Source of the DNA: Pleurodeles waltl | Taxonomy: Eukaryota > Chordata > Amphibia > Caudata > Salamandridae | Length of the DNA: 64,000 nucleotides | Direction of reading: 5' to 3' | Assembly: GCF_031143425.1 (NCBI RefSeq) | Contig: NC_090447.1 | Span: 137,783,106-137,847,105, forward strand | Shown here: positions 32,256-46,122 of the stretch, one piece after another | Numbering within the stretch: the first letter of the stretch is position 1 | Layout of the letters: every line of letters begins with the position of its first letter | Notes under the pieces: model-generated | What the model was told of the DNA's origin: nothing | The model's database searches: none | The model's input: only the letters and a program-made list of their open reading frames with translations | Made by a program: the position numbers and the translations under genes

Positions 32256-35200
32256 CTGTGCTCTCTCTAGCCTGGCAACACACCGGCTCCCAGTATGCCT
32301 GGGAGTGCCCTGAGTGGGCGCTCCCAGACAATCCTAACGCTGCTTTGAGCAGGGTCAGAATGGCCACAGGGCAGGCTGGGAACCTGTGCCTGCCTGCTGC
32401 TGGGACAGAGGATCGGCGGCGCAGCAGTACGTTTTTTAAAATGTATTAATTTTATTTTATTAATCTTCCCTCCCCACGTGCTGCCCAGCCCCCTGTAATC
32501 CCTGCGAGCCATGACTTTTGTTTACCACAGGTGGAAAAAGCGCAGGTCCACATGCCTAATAATTTTCTGTGGATTATTGATTTTAGTTTGGCTCTGATTA
32601 TGGTATTGTGGCAGTCTTGCAAATTACATTGTTTACATATGTTGTATTGCTCTGCAGTCTTAGAGGCTGCGTTCTGGCATCTGTTTGTGCATTATGAACA
32701 ATAACAAATACAGTTAAAATGCGATACTAACTGTATGACAGCATCAAATGCAGCTTTTTTTGAATTTACACAAGCAAACCAAGGAGATTTTGGCAGCTCT
32801 ACAACCAGGACATCAAATATATGGAGGCATTTTGGGTTGTCTGAAACATCTTTAATGTGCTGCTTAACAGGCCTGCATCATGTACGTAACACACACACAG
32901 ACTGCTGGCTCTCATTTCTTTTAACTAACTGATTGACAAGTGACGCACTTTGAGTGCCTGTGCAGTGCTGTTGCTCCTTTACATCAGTTCACTAAAGAAA
33001 CAGGTGCTAATCTATAAAGGTTTTACGAAATGCAGTGTAGCTACCAAAGTTGATGCTCTGCTTTGCATGAAATAGAGAGAGAAGAGTTCTATACTTAATA
33101 AGGTATTGCACTGTTTCCGTCTTCCCTTGCATTGGCACACATTTGGCTTTCTTGTATCATCACACACACACCCTTGCACCATATTGCAAGGTTTTCTGTA
33201 TAATGTCAAGCAAAGGTTTTATACTGGAGGGGGCATTTTCATTACAAAATGCAGTGCTTTGACATAGTTTCACACTAAAGCAGTGCAAAATTATACAAAT
33301 ATTGAGAAAAGTAAACATTTCAGCTGCCTCAAGATGGCGTATATTTTTAGTGCAAATCCCTCTCTGACAATGTTAGTAGAGAGAGCTTTACGTCAAAACC
33401 CAGGTACCTTTGCATGGAAATTGCCATGTGCCACCTGTAGGCAAATCAGGAATCTTATCTTCTAATACAACAATTTATATCATGTTTGTGTAACTTTTGA
33501 GACACAATCCCGGTGCAAAGAGTTAGTCAACGTAACCCATGGTACGATTGAGCATAACTAATTCCAGTCTGAGTCCCAGTTGCTCCAGCGCCTCTCCTTG
33601 GTTGACAATTTTGGCACCCTTTAAAATGCATTCAGGGAGTTCCTAGGTCAGATACCTAGGAGGAAAGTGTAGAAATACAGTATAAATAAAATGCAGACGA
33701 CTCACATTTATTTACAGATAGTTTTCATTATAGCAGGAGAGGTGGATCAATGAGAAGAACCAAAGCACAGTGTTAATCAGTCAGGATCACAGTCAACGCT
33801 GAAGACCCAATAAAAACACAATTAAACCCCTAAGTCTGGCTGTAAAAATTGTTCATTCAAGTACCCTATCAAAGACAGACGTGTTTGTTTTTTGCTGTCA
33901 GTGCTTTTTCCTTTCTGAAGGTGGGTGTTTTAATGCAGTGGTTTTATTCCATCTTCCACCGACCAAAAGCAATGCTTCATATTATCATGTAGATGCACTT
34001 GAACTCACTGTAGCACTCATTCAAAGATGACCCGTATCAAGATGGCCCAGACAGCAGCGTTCCTCTTTCCAATGTCTTACAATGTCAAGAACAGGTCATC
34101 TATCACTTCACCCCATAGCATCCAATTTGTTTTATCTGGATTGACTTTTAGCTCAGGCATACATTACCGATGCTGAAAGGAAACAAACAGATTACACTTC
34201 TGAAAAAGAACCGTTTGAAACAGCATGAAGTGGCAAACATGTGAAATAAATTGGAATACTAAAAGCTCTCGTGGAGCTTTTGTACCATAAGAACATCAGA
34301 TGCAGCTAGAAAAAATAATGTAGATTGCTGAAAGTGTTCCATGCTTTAATGCTCCAGGCTGAACATTGACAAGGTGTGCAAAAACAAAGGGAAATCAAAG
34401 AAACAGCAGCATTACTGAAACGTAGACTTCGATGTGCTGTCGAGGTTTACAGACTATCCGCAGAAAAAAAGTGTCTTATCTGATTGAGCAACAATGGTTT
34501 CATGGAACATATATTCGCGAATTGCATTCACAGGGGCACATGGTGTGTTGCTGCAAAATAGCAATAAAACTGGCGAATATGACTCCATATAGATTTAGGG
34601 AGAAGAACACATTTGAAACATTATGGTTCTCTCAACTAAGATCAAAAATGCACAGCGTGTGAATGTCAAAGTATAATGTCTTTTACTCTCCACAAGCTTT
34701 CTTAAATTCATGAAATCTCTCAAACGTTGCAGGGAATCTCATTACATCTTGTAGCCTGATTTTCCTGGAGACACATTTTCGCTCTAACGTAATGATATTG
34801 CTAAATTCATACCAAATCCTTGGAATGTATGAATTGAATGTGTGGGCTTGGTAGGTGGAATTGATTGTCATGTGACAAAAGTAGCAAAAGAGGCATGCAA
34901 GTGCATTTTATGGAGTGGAGTTTAACTGCATCACAGTGCTAATCTGGCATTTACTGTACTGTTAAAAACAAAGACTTGTAATCAGTGGCAACATTTTAAG
35001 ATCATACACCTTTTGTGATGCCCTACATATATGCCACTACGTTGCCTGATTGAAATAGGTCATCAATTTCATAGTGGCTCTGTCAGTCATGCATTTCTCA
35101 TCTCCCAATAAAATTACGGATTTTGCATGATGTCCGCCATGCTTAGACGGAAATCTAAATATGAAGGGCCCCAGTACCAATGGAAAGTTACATGTATAGA

Positions 35201-35820
35201 TTTACTCATATATAAATGTACTCTTGCAGTAAGATGTAAATCTACACGTTTGTACTATTCACCATTTCTGAGTGTAGGTTTACACCTGAATTTATACTTA
35301 CATGTCTTCACCCCTAAATTTAGAGAGAGGAGACATCAAAAAGTAAATGTATTAGTTCAAAACTACTGCTAGTGACTTTTAACACATAGATGGAGATTTC
35401 TGACATGGGGAAAAGCTCACAATATGGGAAAGTAAAGCGAATATTAATAAAGTGCATACTCTTTTCATTATAAAAAATATTTTATTGTAAACAAATTGTC
35501 AACTAATTTACAACAATTATTTTTAATAACCTAAGGCTAATAAAATAGAATGTTGTAGCACATTAACCCAAGTTTAAGTAATTAATTTATTTATAGATAT
35601 TATTTTTTAGCAAAATCTAAAGCAATCCATCCAACACTTGCATACTAATATTACTAGTATTTAAGTAATAATTGTTAAATATTTTGTAAATAATGTTCAC
35701 AAAATGTAGGCATTTCTTCAAGTATTTAAATTATATTTGCATTCTTAATAAAGGCTTGAAAGGTTAATTTAATTGCTTAAAAAAAATAACCAATTATTAA
35801 TTTTGAAAATCATACACTGT
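32256..35820. other. No gene recognised; AT-rich
   Basis: Apart from the GC-rich patch to about 32520, I see only short chance reading frames, none with domain-like sequence. It could be intergenic DNA or part of a large intron. Confidence 0.4.
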
Positions 35821-35821
35821 T

Positions 35822-36350
35822 TAATTTTCAATATAACTTACCTTTTGTAGAACAAATGAAAATCATATTTATATTTGAAATTATAGTCAAAAAAATGTAT
35901 TCATTTTAACATTATTTTATTTGTTTTTAATACCCTGCCTCCGTTATTTTCTATAGGAATGTTTTGCAGTACCTGTGATTGGCCATGTGTGGTGCTTGAC
36001 TTATTTCAAGGGTAGGTAGGAGTACATGTAGGTCTGTTTTGTGGCCTTTCAGACTCTAGGAACTTTAGAAGTGAAGTTTGTGACTCTCTTTAATTTTCAA
36101 TACAACTTACCTTTTGTAGCACAAATGAAAATCATTTATATTTAAAATTATAGGCAAAATAATTAATTTATTATTTTATTTGGGTTTTTATTTTAAGACC
36201 CTGCCTCCGTTATTTTCTATAAGAATGTTTTGCAGTACCTGTGAGTGGCCATGTGTGGTGCTAGACTTATTTCAAGGGTAGGTAGGAGTACATGTAGGAC
36301 TGTTTTGTGGCATTTCAGGCTCTAGAAACTTTAGTTTGTGAATAGCAATG
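35822..36350. repeat. ~269-bp tandem duplication
   Basis: Two copies begin TAATTTTCAATA(T/C)AACTTACC at 35822 and 36091. They share CCCTGCCTCCGTTATTTTCTAT, TTTTGCAGTACCTGTGA, GGCCATGTGTGGTGCT and CAAGGGTAGGTAGGAGTACATG in order. Differences are scattered substitutions and short indels, so it is older than the 68-bp duplication. Confidence 0.92.
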
Positions 36351-38430
36351 AGATTACTATTTTGTGGGTGAGTGTTTGTATTAACATTTCCCTCCCTAAA
36401 CACCTCCTTGTCCACCGTAAACCCCTCCAATTGTATAGTAAGTATTACCATTTTACAACCACTCCCTTTGCCCCTGTTACATTTACTAAAAACATATACT
36501 TGTGTGTGCAGAGATATCTGCCACTTTGATAGAGATCTCCAAACAGAAATGATAGGAGAGCCAGGAGTCTACTCTCATTGGGTAGAGATTCACATTTTGT
36601 AGTATATGAGTAGTGCTACTGCAATACAACTTTACATACTAAAAATGCAGCATGTGAATAGGCCCCAGTATAATGAAAACAAGTTAGAGGCAAGCACAGT
36701 AAATTCATTTGTGTCACAAGAATGTTTTTCTATGTTTAAGCAGTTGAAAAAATCACTAGGTACGCATTCCATTATTTTGAAAGCGGAAAAAGAGAATTAG
36801 TAATTTTATCTGTAGGAAAGGGGATTATTATTTGTGCGGTTGTGAGACCTTACCATGTAATAATGTCACAATCTCTATCAGGTTTAAGTAGGTTTATAAA
36901 TAAAACCTATAGCTCAGTCCTAAATAGCTCTGGCACAGAGCAGCCAGGCTTAATCAGAGAACAAGTGTAAAGTATTTAGAAGTACCAAAGCAGTCAATAA
37001 GTAAAAATGGCGACTCAAAAGAAATCCAACACTAAAATGAATTTTTATCTTTAAATAGACACCAAAATAACAAAAACCTTATTTAGGGAAACTGAAATAA
37101 AACATTTTCAAATAAATCACTGTAGTTCAAAATGCAATAATTTGTTGCAAGTGGCCAAGTAGATTTTAGTCAATGGGCTAGAACAGCTGCCAAAAGACTC
37201 TTAGCTGAGCCATAATGGGTTGAGAATCAATCAAAAGGACCACTTAGTTATCTTTGGATGTATCAGTCTCAGGTTCTTCACTGTATTTTTTAAACTTTTA
37301 TCATGGTCCAGCAAAGAAGAATACAGGATACTGAAGATGCTGAAAATACTGAAGAGGTGCAGTAAGGCTTCCTGGTGCCAGTCTTGGGTCACCAAGTGTC
37401 TTGATTATCTTCAGCCTAAGGACTCTATCTCCCATGATGCCAGTGTATTCTAGTGCAGATCCATTTGCCGTTGGTCAACTGGTCTCGCAGTTACAGTAGT
37501 CTCAGCATATTCACAGATAAATAAATCATTCTTATCTGGTGCCCAGAGTCAACTCTAACTTGGTCGCAGGTTCAGGGACCTTGGGTGCAACTTGAGATGT
37601 TCAAGACGAGGTCTCCGAGGCTGTGCTTCGGTGTCCAATAGTGGGCAGGCATTCCTGGGCAACTGGACTCTCAAGGATGCAGGCTTCCTTAGCTTTCATA
37701 ATTCTGATGCTTAGCAGGGGCTACATCTTGGGTTCACCTCTTCTGTTCTATCTCTTTTCCACAAGTGGGCATAGCAGACACAATGCTCATTGTGGGTTCC
37801 TTGGGTGCAGCAGGTGCAGTCCATTCTTTGGTGTAGCATTCATTTGCTGCTCCGGGAAGCATTAGGGCAGTCCTTTTTCTAACTTCTTTCCAGTCTAGAA
37901 GTGATGTGAGGACCATGTCTCAGGGATGCCACTTTTATGCCATCTTTGTGTTTCTGGGAGGGAAAGGCCCAAAAGCTAATGGAGCAACAGATCCCATGGG
38001 CCAATCCTTCCCACTTTACATCACTTTCTGGTCCAAAAACAATCCTAAAGTGCCCTTCCCTGTCTGAATCCAAGGTGGCTCAGATCTTCTTCTTCTGTGT
38101 GGTTGTAGCAGGCTTGCTCTTTATATAGTGTACAAAAATGATGAGCACTCTGCAGCAAGTCCAAACAACCCCACCTTGGTTTATAGAGATTAAAACAAGA
38201 CCACCTAATGCTTTCATTTTTATGATAGCTTGGATGAGCAGTTAGGTCAATCTTGGAGAAGTGCTAAGCATTTGTTGACCTCACAGTATCAATAAATTCA
38301 GACACACACTCAAAAATAATAACTTGAGGCAAATTTACAAAAAACACTTCCGATTTTTATACTTTTTTTAAGACCAAGATCATCAAAATTGGTAAGTACT
38401 TTTTACGTTGTGATTTTTCAAAGCTGAGCA
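36351..38430. other. No gene recognised; possible LTR-like remnants
   Basis: No coding sequence is supported. Text such as TGTGAGACCTTACC (36842) and the CAATAAATTCAGACACACACTCA region (38290) has the feel of amphibian LTR repeats, but I could not define boundaries. Confidence 0.3.
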
Positions 38431-38439
38431 AAAATAGAC

Positions 38440-40050
38440 TTTTTGTGCTTAATTACGCACCATAGAAATCAATGGGCGAAAACTTACAAAATGCATATAA
38501 AATCAGGCAATGCGTTTACCAATGTCTCTTTTTGTTTTTGGGTTCAGATCTTGAGAGTTCATGTGGACCATCTGGGGAGGTTCAGGTGGCTTCCAGTTTC
38601 GTCAAGAGCAGCTGCTGAAAAGTCCTTGGAGCTGATGCAAGACCACTGCAGGGGACCACTTAGAAATGCAATGCACAGGTGGGCTTCAAGGTGAGTCTGG
38701 TTGGTCCCCTTGCAGTGTAGAGGTTGCAAGGGGTAGGAGACCCTTAGAGCACAGCTGGTTCTCTGGTGCAGGGCCCAGGGAGCCTGGGTGCAGAGTAGAT
38801 AGATGAATCAAAAGCTGTGCGCAAAGGTGACCTTGGAAGCAGGAGGCAGGTCATTTTGAGCAGGGCCACTTTGGGGGTGTTTTTTATGAATCCTGAATTC
38901 CCTTTACTGGGGCAACTCGTGGTCCTTTGAGAGTCCAGAGTGAACGTTTTCTTCTAGGTGTCCGATGTTGAGGGTCCAGTACCCTGGGCTATTGCATGGT
39001 TCAGGCATTGGAGGTTGCAGTACCACCAGAATTTACTCACTTGCAGGATTTGTCCTTCAGGTCTGTTTGGTGGAATTTGGACTGGCTACTATGTCTGGTT
39101 CCTTGGTCAGTGGTCAGTGGCCAGTCAATGAACTGGACTTCACTGGTCTTTTGCTTCTATGTTGCAGGGAGTAATGTCTTCACTCTGGAGGGAGGTCTTC
39201 AGTGATTTTCAGAAGGTTGGAGGTCCTCTGGGGTTTCGTAGAGTCTGTCTGATGTCCATGCAACCCAGCAGCGGCAATTGTCTGGTCCTGGATGCAGCAG
39301 GCAGGGTTTGGCACCTTTGTCTTCGTGCAGCAGTAATACAATTCTCAGGCCTTGGGTATCTTTTGTTGCTGACCTTCTTGTGTCCTTGGAATCGGATCTG
39401 CAGGTCTAGGGGTGCCCACTAAATATGGCATTAGCAGAGTCCCTAGAAATGACCAATGGGCCATCTACTTTATGGTGGCTGTACCCACTATGTGACCACT
39501 TCCAGTGGGCAGAGGTCACCTCCCTATCCCTGATAGGCTAATTTCCTACCATGCACGATGGAGGAAAATGAAATGGAGAGGTCACCTTGCATGCAACACC
39601 TCAGGGGTGGTGCAAGCTGAGGGTGGCAACTCCTCCTGTCCTTTGTGCATTTTCCTGCCATTACTCCCACCAAAAGTGGGGGTTTACAATGGGGGCAGCC
39701 ATTTGATGCTAGCAGTAGGGCTGAGTGTTAGGTTTCAAAGGTGGCAAGCCCTTTGAGGCTCGCTGGCAGGGCAGTGCACATTTCTGGGTGAGGAGGTCTA
39801 ACACCTCTGCCCAGGAAGGGCTTTGTTTTCCGAACCCAGGGAGCAAGGGTACCAAAGTACCATTTACTAGGGACTTATAGTGGCAGCCAAAGGTATTGCC
39901 AAGTGTGAAAATATATTGTTGTCCATTTTAGGGGAACAACACTGGCACTTGGGACCTGGTTAGCAGGTATATAGTGCACTCCAGTCCAATCTGCATTCAG
40001 AAACCAGGCACGAAGTGGGGGGTAGTACAACAAGGGGCCAGTTTCTCACA
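38440..40050 (-). mobile_element. Probable LTR-type repeat remnant
   Basis: The segment TACTAGGGACTTATA (about 39867) is the reverse complement of the TATAAGTCCCTAGTA signature of the solo LTR (about 26299-26313). It lies in the same flanking context as the inverted copies. Its outer edge reads TGTGAGAAACTGGCCCC on the minus strand (near 40049), a plausible TG terminus. The other end and target duplication were not found. Confidence 0.4.
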
Positions 40051-40439
40051 GTGGATCTCTGGGCACACCTTTAGAGTGAACTCAGCTTGATGAGCCACTC
40101 GTCAAGGAACAACAATTCTTCCACAGGTTCCCCCCTCAGGAGAAGATGCTAGCCTGTCTACCTACACAACTGAGTTGGCAGGCTAAGGTGAATGGAATTT
40201 GCTTCAGTGAGGTAGTGGTTTGCTTGAAGTTGGGTCATCTGTGGCCACCGTCTGGTAGTAATCCGGCTGGAGCAAGCCATGCCTCCTCCCACTGATAGGT
40301 CTCTTATTCTCCTGTCCCTGGGAGCTCCTCACACTTTCTAGTAGGGGAGCAGACTGTTGTCATGTGTACAGCAGCTACAGGTAGTCAGAGAGGGCTACCC
40401 GAAGTTTGGCCAAAGATGTGGTGACTTCCTAAAGCTATC

Positions 40440-41100
40440 TTTGTTTTACAAATTACTTTAAATCTGACTTCAGCAATACGTTGAGTTTAGTGTAATGATT
40501 AATTTGATACCTTGAAGTAACATATTCAGTGCTCCCACATGAAAGTTAGCACTTAGTATGGAGGCTGAGAAACTCCAAGTTAGCCACTAGGGCTACCAAC
40601 CTTACTACAGTAAAATAAATAATTGCACGTTTTTGCTGTCAGGACATGTAAAATAGAAATTTCACATGGTCTTCCTTTTTCAAATTAGCACCCTGTCCTA
40701 TGAGCTTACAAGGCTGTTCTTAGGAGGGACTTATAGACATCAAAAAGGGACTCATATATATTAAAAAGGAAGGCTTGGACCTGGCAAAATATTTGACATG
40801 TTGAGTTTAGAAGTTGCCTAACTAGGCAGCGATGGCTGTGTTTTTACTTTGTCATACTTTGTCATACCAGTGGTGGCACAGCAACTGATGCAGTCCACCA
40901 CAGACACTTAACTTACCAGCACTACGTACCCAAAGTACCATATACTAGTGTGTTATGAGTAAGTTAACTATGCCAATCAGGCATCATCCAATTACACGTA
41001 TACTTTTGAGGGATCAGAACACATGCCACTGGCCCCTTGACAGCAGGGCTCTCTGCACTACAGAGTAAAAAAACAATGTAATCAGTCCAAAGTGTGAGGA
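40440..41100 (-). mobile_element. Diverged inverted fragment of the solo-LTR family
   Basis: GCTGTCAGGACATGTAAAAT (about 40637) and TTAAAAAGGAAGGCTTGGACCTGGCAA (about 40760) line up, in order and orientation, with the inverted copy at 20690-21340 (TTAGGACATGTAAACAT; AAAAAGGGAAGGTTTAGGCCTGGCAA). It is more diverged than that copy. Confidence 0.55.
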
Positions 41101-42080
41101 CTGGGGGGTTGTGATCATACAAAAACAGCCACTTTGGTACATTATCAAAATCTTATTATATTTTTTAAACCACAAGGGGTCACTTCAGAGGAGCATCTTG
41201 GTGCTGAGGCACACCCGTTGAAAATAAGAACGTGTACACGAAATGTAAAGGTTGATTAATTAGAATTTAATGTGTGTCAAATTGAGATAAGACGTTGATT
41301 CCTGATACATGGGATGAGGTGGATGAATGTGTGCTTGCTGATATAGATGATTGTATTACTCTTCAGTAGGAAAGCGGAATCATAGCGAAGAGATCTTCTT
41401 ATGTTGTGCAGGTGGTAGCCTGTTTTAAAAATCATGTGTTGTTTTTGTTGAAAGCTATTTGAGTGCCTCTTTTGCTTGGTGACATGATTATGGTTCCTTA
41501 CGCCATGGTTTTCCTTACTGCAAAGTTTTGTATTACTGCACACTCAGGTAAGCCTAGATAGGGGCTTTTACAGTAAACAATTCTGAATAGGACACAGGTT
41601 GTAAAACTCTACCATGACTAGGTTTGACAACGAAAGACAGGTGTTTATTTGACATAGTGTATGTTAATGGGCTGCCATGTCAGCCCAGGTGGAGTTTGCG
41701 TATTTGTGCTATGTAGAACTCTGTAAATTGACAAAAAAACTCTGCTTCGCTATGCAGAGTTCTGCGACCGAGTATAGTTTCTTGCTGCTCCAGTTCGCGT
41801 CATGTTTTACCTCAATGGCAACGCAAAATGTGTTCTCGCGCTGGAAATCACGTACAAACGGCACCACGCAGTTCTCATGGGTACGGCCATCTTTGTTCTA
41901 TTGGTGCTGGGGCCTACTCCTATAATCCTCATTTTTATTTAGTCTTGGTGTTTGTGTATTTTACGTTTTTGAAAACAAAATGGTGTCTTTAGTATGATTT
42001 TTGTACTTTTATTAATTTTTGCTTTAATTTCTTATTTTTCATCTTCCTTCTTTCTTTTTTCAATCTTCTCTCTTTGCCCC
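41101..42080. other. No gene recognised
   Basis: AT-rich sequence. The only structure noted is an AGAACTCTG (41717) / CAGAGTTCT (41754) inverted pair around a second CTCTGC copy. Confidence 0.35.
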
Positions 42081-42159
42081 AGTGCCCATTGCCATGGCAT
42101 AGTTGGAGAGTGACAGTGACAGGCCCCCCCCCCGAACCACCACCACCAGGGGTGCAGCC

Positions 42160-44130
42160 AATGCCATTTTTTCTGAGATGGAGGTGGCAGCACTAGTTTT
42201 TTTATGTGCAGCACCACCTCCCTTACACCTTGGCAGCAGGTGGCAGGCCTAGGAGTGGATACAGGCAGCAGGCAGCAGAACTGGGAGAGGGTGTGCCGGG
42301 CTGTGCACCAAATCTCTGGGGTCCAGCACACCAAACAACAGCTGATGCACTGGTGGGCTGACATCCTAGATAGAGAGACAGACTATCTCGACCTGCTAGG
42401 CGTGGAGGTTGCATGGTTCGGTGAGTAACTGATAAATATTTTGCTAATATTATTTCTCAAATAGCAAGTATGCTGCTCACATGCACGTAAGTTACGTTTA
42501 TGTTACAAATATTATGTGATGGTCATCTAGACAGGTGCTTGGCACTACCTAATTGTACTTGCTGTTGCTCGCTTGGGCTGAACATTTAAGAAGTAATGCA
42601 GAGACTCCTGTGTCCTGTCACTTGTTATTAGTATTAGTGAGTTAGCACATTCTCTCACGTATCTGTGCCTTTAGTTTTTGTAGCTTGTAGAGTGCCAAGC
42701 GATTTCCCAGTGATGTGTAGTATGCATACATGCATCCGTCCATGCATTGAGTTGGCCTGTCAAAGGGGGTGAGAGAATGAGATGAGAAGCAAAGATCAAT
42801 CATTGCAATTTATTAGTAATTCCAAAATGTAGTTTAGGAGATTTGGAATAGGGTTAGGTTTAGGAAATTTAAAATAGGACGGTCCATGATACTAGTACTC
42901 TACAAGCGATCTGATAAAGAAAAGTTAAATGTTACTGTGTTTGCCTTCTCCTGCCAACAACTATTTTTGGAGAGATTATTAACTGTACCACTAATCTTTT
43001 TTTTATTTTTTTCTTACATCAGCATCCAGGGGCAAGAAGAGGGTTGGTCAGGCGGGCTAGGGAGCTGGAGGTACCCCCTCAACAGTTGCCATAGCTGGTG
43101 GCTCTGCTGGCCCCAGTAAGTCCTCCTGTTGTTAATATTAATATTTATTTCCCTAACTTTTACTCCTCCATATTTTGAACTATTTTTTACCTTTTTACTG
43201 TGTCTGTCTCCTAATTTGTTTCCAACTCCTCTTCGATGCATCCTTTTCCTAAACTCTTCTTCTCCCTGCATTATCCTATGAACTTTTTTCTATATTTCAA
43301 GTTTCTGTACTTTACCTCTCCCCTTATATATCTTGTTGACTGATGGTAGTGTAAGACTCAGAAAACACATTTTAGGTCAGGTACTCTACTGTGAAGATTG
43401 CATGCCCAAGTAAGTTATTCTTTGCATTTTTGTAGATAAAGCTTTCTTTTTCTTGCTCCATAAAATGAGAAAGTAGTCATGGTCATGTTGGATCCCCCAA
43501 TGTTGTGTATGTTTTATTATTAAAGTATACCAGCAGTTGATGACCGTGCACCATGGCTGGAAGTATGAGGAGGACGGCCCCATTGCATTTGCCAAACCAA
43601 AACCATATGTCCTTCAGTGACCAAAGTTTGCACCCTTTTAGTTCTTTTCAAAACTTTGGCTTGACTAGTTGGCTTTTCAAAAATTGCCAACCAACAAAAA
43701 TATCCCTCATAGATCTACTATAATAAGATATTGTTTGAGACTCCTCTTGTACTATTGTACTGTAACCATCTCTCTGCTATACAAATATGCTGGTGGTAAT
43801 AGTTGTATGTCATGAACATAAATACTTGCTTAAGTTGTTTAGTAATTTAACATATGTATATATGACAGATCACAGACTGTATGTGTCAAATAAGCCTGGA
43901 GGAGCTAAGATTGGCATAATTCTTTTTTGTATACTGTTTAAAGTTGTGAAAACAATAAAAAAGTAAAAAAAAAAAAAAACAATAGAGGGAAGTGTACCTA
44001 GCATCTAAAATGTGTAATGTTTTTTCTAGCCACACCAACCACCTTTGCCAGGTGCAGGAGCGACACCTCAAGCACAGCAGAAGCGGCATTGGTTGAAGAA
44101 GGGGTGGTATCAGCGGTGGCATTGGTAAGC
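42160..44130 (+). pseudogene. SANT/Myb-like gene fragment with three exon-like blocks
   Basis: Block 1 ends at 42420 before a GTGAGT donor. It encodes a trihelix-like pattern (SRQQNWERVCRAVHQISGVQHTKQQLMHWWADILDRETDYLDLL), with the N-terminal helix (SEMEVAALV) in another frame near 42172, so it is frameshifted. Block 2 (about 43023-43118) follows a pyrimidine tract plus TTACATCAG and ends before GTAAGT; its frame has one stop. Block 3 (about 44031-44128) follows TTTTTTCTAG and ends before GTAAGC, and its frame is open (TPTTFARCRSDTSSTAEAAL). The exon style matches the SANT genes of the Harbinger elements here, so I read it as a remnant of another Harbinger-type accessory gene. No transposase was identified beside it. 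Confidence 0.45.
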
Positions 44131-44309
44131 CATTTTGCTTCTTTATTGACAATTAGTAACATACTCACTGCAAGGGTGTTCTAGTGTTGACTCACTCATG
44201 AACACCCTGCTTTACTAGATACAGCAGGAGTTGAGTATTTAATGGCATCTTCTATCTGCAACTTGGCAGACAAAGGTTCAGAATGAACTTTAATTATGAT
44301 GGGTTGACA

Positions 44310-44615
44310 GAAATGGGAAAGAAGGATGGAAGGAGAAAGGATGGGTGAAATATAACATCAGTGAAAGGATACGTGGGTGAAAGGGTGCATACAGGTGAGC
44401 GATATAATGCATGGGTGGGTGAGAGATGGATGAAAGGGTTTAAGGGTGAAAGGATACCTGCCTTGGTGGGTGAAAGGATGCCTGCCGGGGTGGGTGAAAG
44501 GAAGTCTTGGGTGGGTTGGATAGGTGAATGGGTAAAAGGATGCATGGGTGGGAAAATGGATGTTGGTGAAAGGTTTATGAGAGCCATGTTTGGAATTTGG
44601 ATGGATACATGGATG
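44310..44615. repeat. Degenerate GGTGAAAGGATG-type minisatellite
   Basis: Variants of GGGTGAAAGGAT(G/A)C recur at roughly 12- to 31-bp intervals across the block. Low-complexity reading frames on both strands come from the repeat. Confidence 0.75.
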
Positions 44616-45880
44616 GATAGTTTTCAATGATGAAAGACTGACTAAGAGAATGTAAAGCTTAAATGGTGTGTATCAAATCTAAGGGTGAAGAATAAAAATA
44701 CTTGAAGAACAATGCAATGACGAATGGATAAATGATTGGAATGAAAACACAAGGGAGCTCTTCTGGATAGGGGTATTCTCACCTACTTTACTTGCTTGGA
44801 ATGGTTTCATCAAAGCATTTCTTTCGAAGGTTGGGGTGGTATTTCTGACAACTCCCTTGACTCACAGTATTTTTCAAACCAGACAGATATTGTATATCCC
44901 ACACATCATCAACTATTATCAACCCCCTTATATATGGCATTTCACCTGTGACCCAATGATGACCTAACAGCTGCATGGTTCAATTCTGCATTGCAGTGTC
45001 GGCTGTGCAATGTGCATCTGCTTAAGTTAAGTTAATGTGCCATTTATTTGCCAAGTTTTCAATGAACGGCAATGTGAAAACAAGGTGTGCTTCCCTTTCC
45101 TCCCAGTGCCCACTCAGTTACTTCGTAGTGCTTCAGTCCTTTAATCTTTCCTAAGTTCTGTCCCAGCCTTCTGAAAAATGTGAAAAGTCCATTATTCGCT
45201 TGCGTCACATTTTTTTGGCCAAGTGACATATTTCATTATTGCTTTCATAACTCATTTACGTCTGTTCAAATTGTTCCCTTTAAACATTTATCAACCACAG
45301 TGAATCACTACCACCCAAATCTTAATCATGATGATGATCAGTAAAATGTCTACCTACCTGACCTAATATCTCTAACTTACTCAGCAGTAGAGTAAGTTAA
45401 GATTCCTTTCCTTACTGCGAAGCAAATGTATTTTGTTGGAAAAAAGTGATTACAAAGTGTGGTGGAGGAGGGTGACGCCAGAGAGTACAGTAGGAGTAAA
45501 TAAGTGGCATGACTTTTGTGGATGGGCTAATCTGTGATAAACATGCCAAATACAATCTATATCCAGTTCCTAAATCCTTTCCCTGTACTGCAGTACATCA
45601 CTTTTTCCACCATCTACTTACGGCAGACAGGATGTCTGCATGATTGGTGTTATAGTATGTGACGTGTATCATTCATAGTATTCATCTGCCTTGCAGTCAT
45701 GGTAAAAGTGAAAGGCATTTGGGAGAGGAACAGGGCCATTGGAATATGATAATTGTCTATTACAGCTATCCCAGCTGCCGACAGTAGCAAAGTACGGCTT
45801 ACACATACGACTAGGGTACCAGCTGAGCTAGCATGCCTCCATTATTTTAACACGACAGGAGAGAGAAGAATACTTCTACT
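44616..45880. other. No gene recognised
   Basis: I see no supported reading frame, RNA gene or clear repeat. A weak pyrimidine tract and splice-like sites are insufficient to call exons. Confidence 0.35.
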
Positions 45881-45885
45881 CCATA

Positions 45886-46122
45886 GTGCATAATGGCCAT
45901 GATTCTAATCAAATTAAAATCAAATGTCCTAAGGGGACCAGCAAATGTACTGCTACTGTGCCACCACATAATTTTAAACAATTGTTTTGCACAGAGCATT
46001 GCTTACAATTTACTCCTGTTGATCCACCCTCCAGACAGGAAGTAGCAGCCTGGCTGCAGCAGCAGAAGCGGAAGGCCCTCAGGGCTGAGTACCAGTGGCT
46101 GGTGGTACTAGAGGAGGAGTAG
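45886..46122 (+). CDS. Short unrecognised frame with a coiled-coil-like C-terminus
   Basis: A 78-codon frame ends EVAAWLQQQKRKALRAEYQWLVVLEEE, a strongly helical, charged segment like the C-termini of Harbinger SANT proteins. It may be the last exon of the fragment at 42160-44130, since AATAAA follows at about 46553. The N-terminal half, with several Cys and His, is unlike that family. It is possibly a chance frame. Confidence 0.25.
   Translation: MHNGHDSNQIKIKCPKGTSKCTATVPPHNFKQLFCTEHCLQFTPVDPPSRQEVAAWLQQQKRKALRAEYQWLVVLEEE

Noticed and set aside
36840..40050. A full LTR retrotransposon
   Set aside because: LTR-like signatures are present, but no paired LTRs, primer-binding site, or gag/pol sequence could be found.
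30000..42000. Host gene exons
   Set aside because: No reading frame with conserved-domain character flanked by consistent splice sites was found.
44310..44630. Paired 89- to 97-codon frames on both strands
   Set aside because: Low-complexity minisatellite; both strands open for the same reason.
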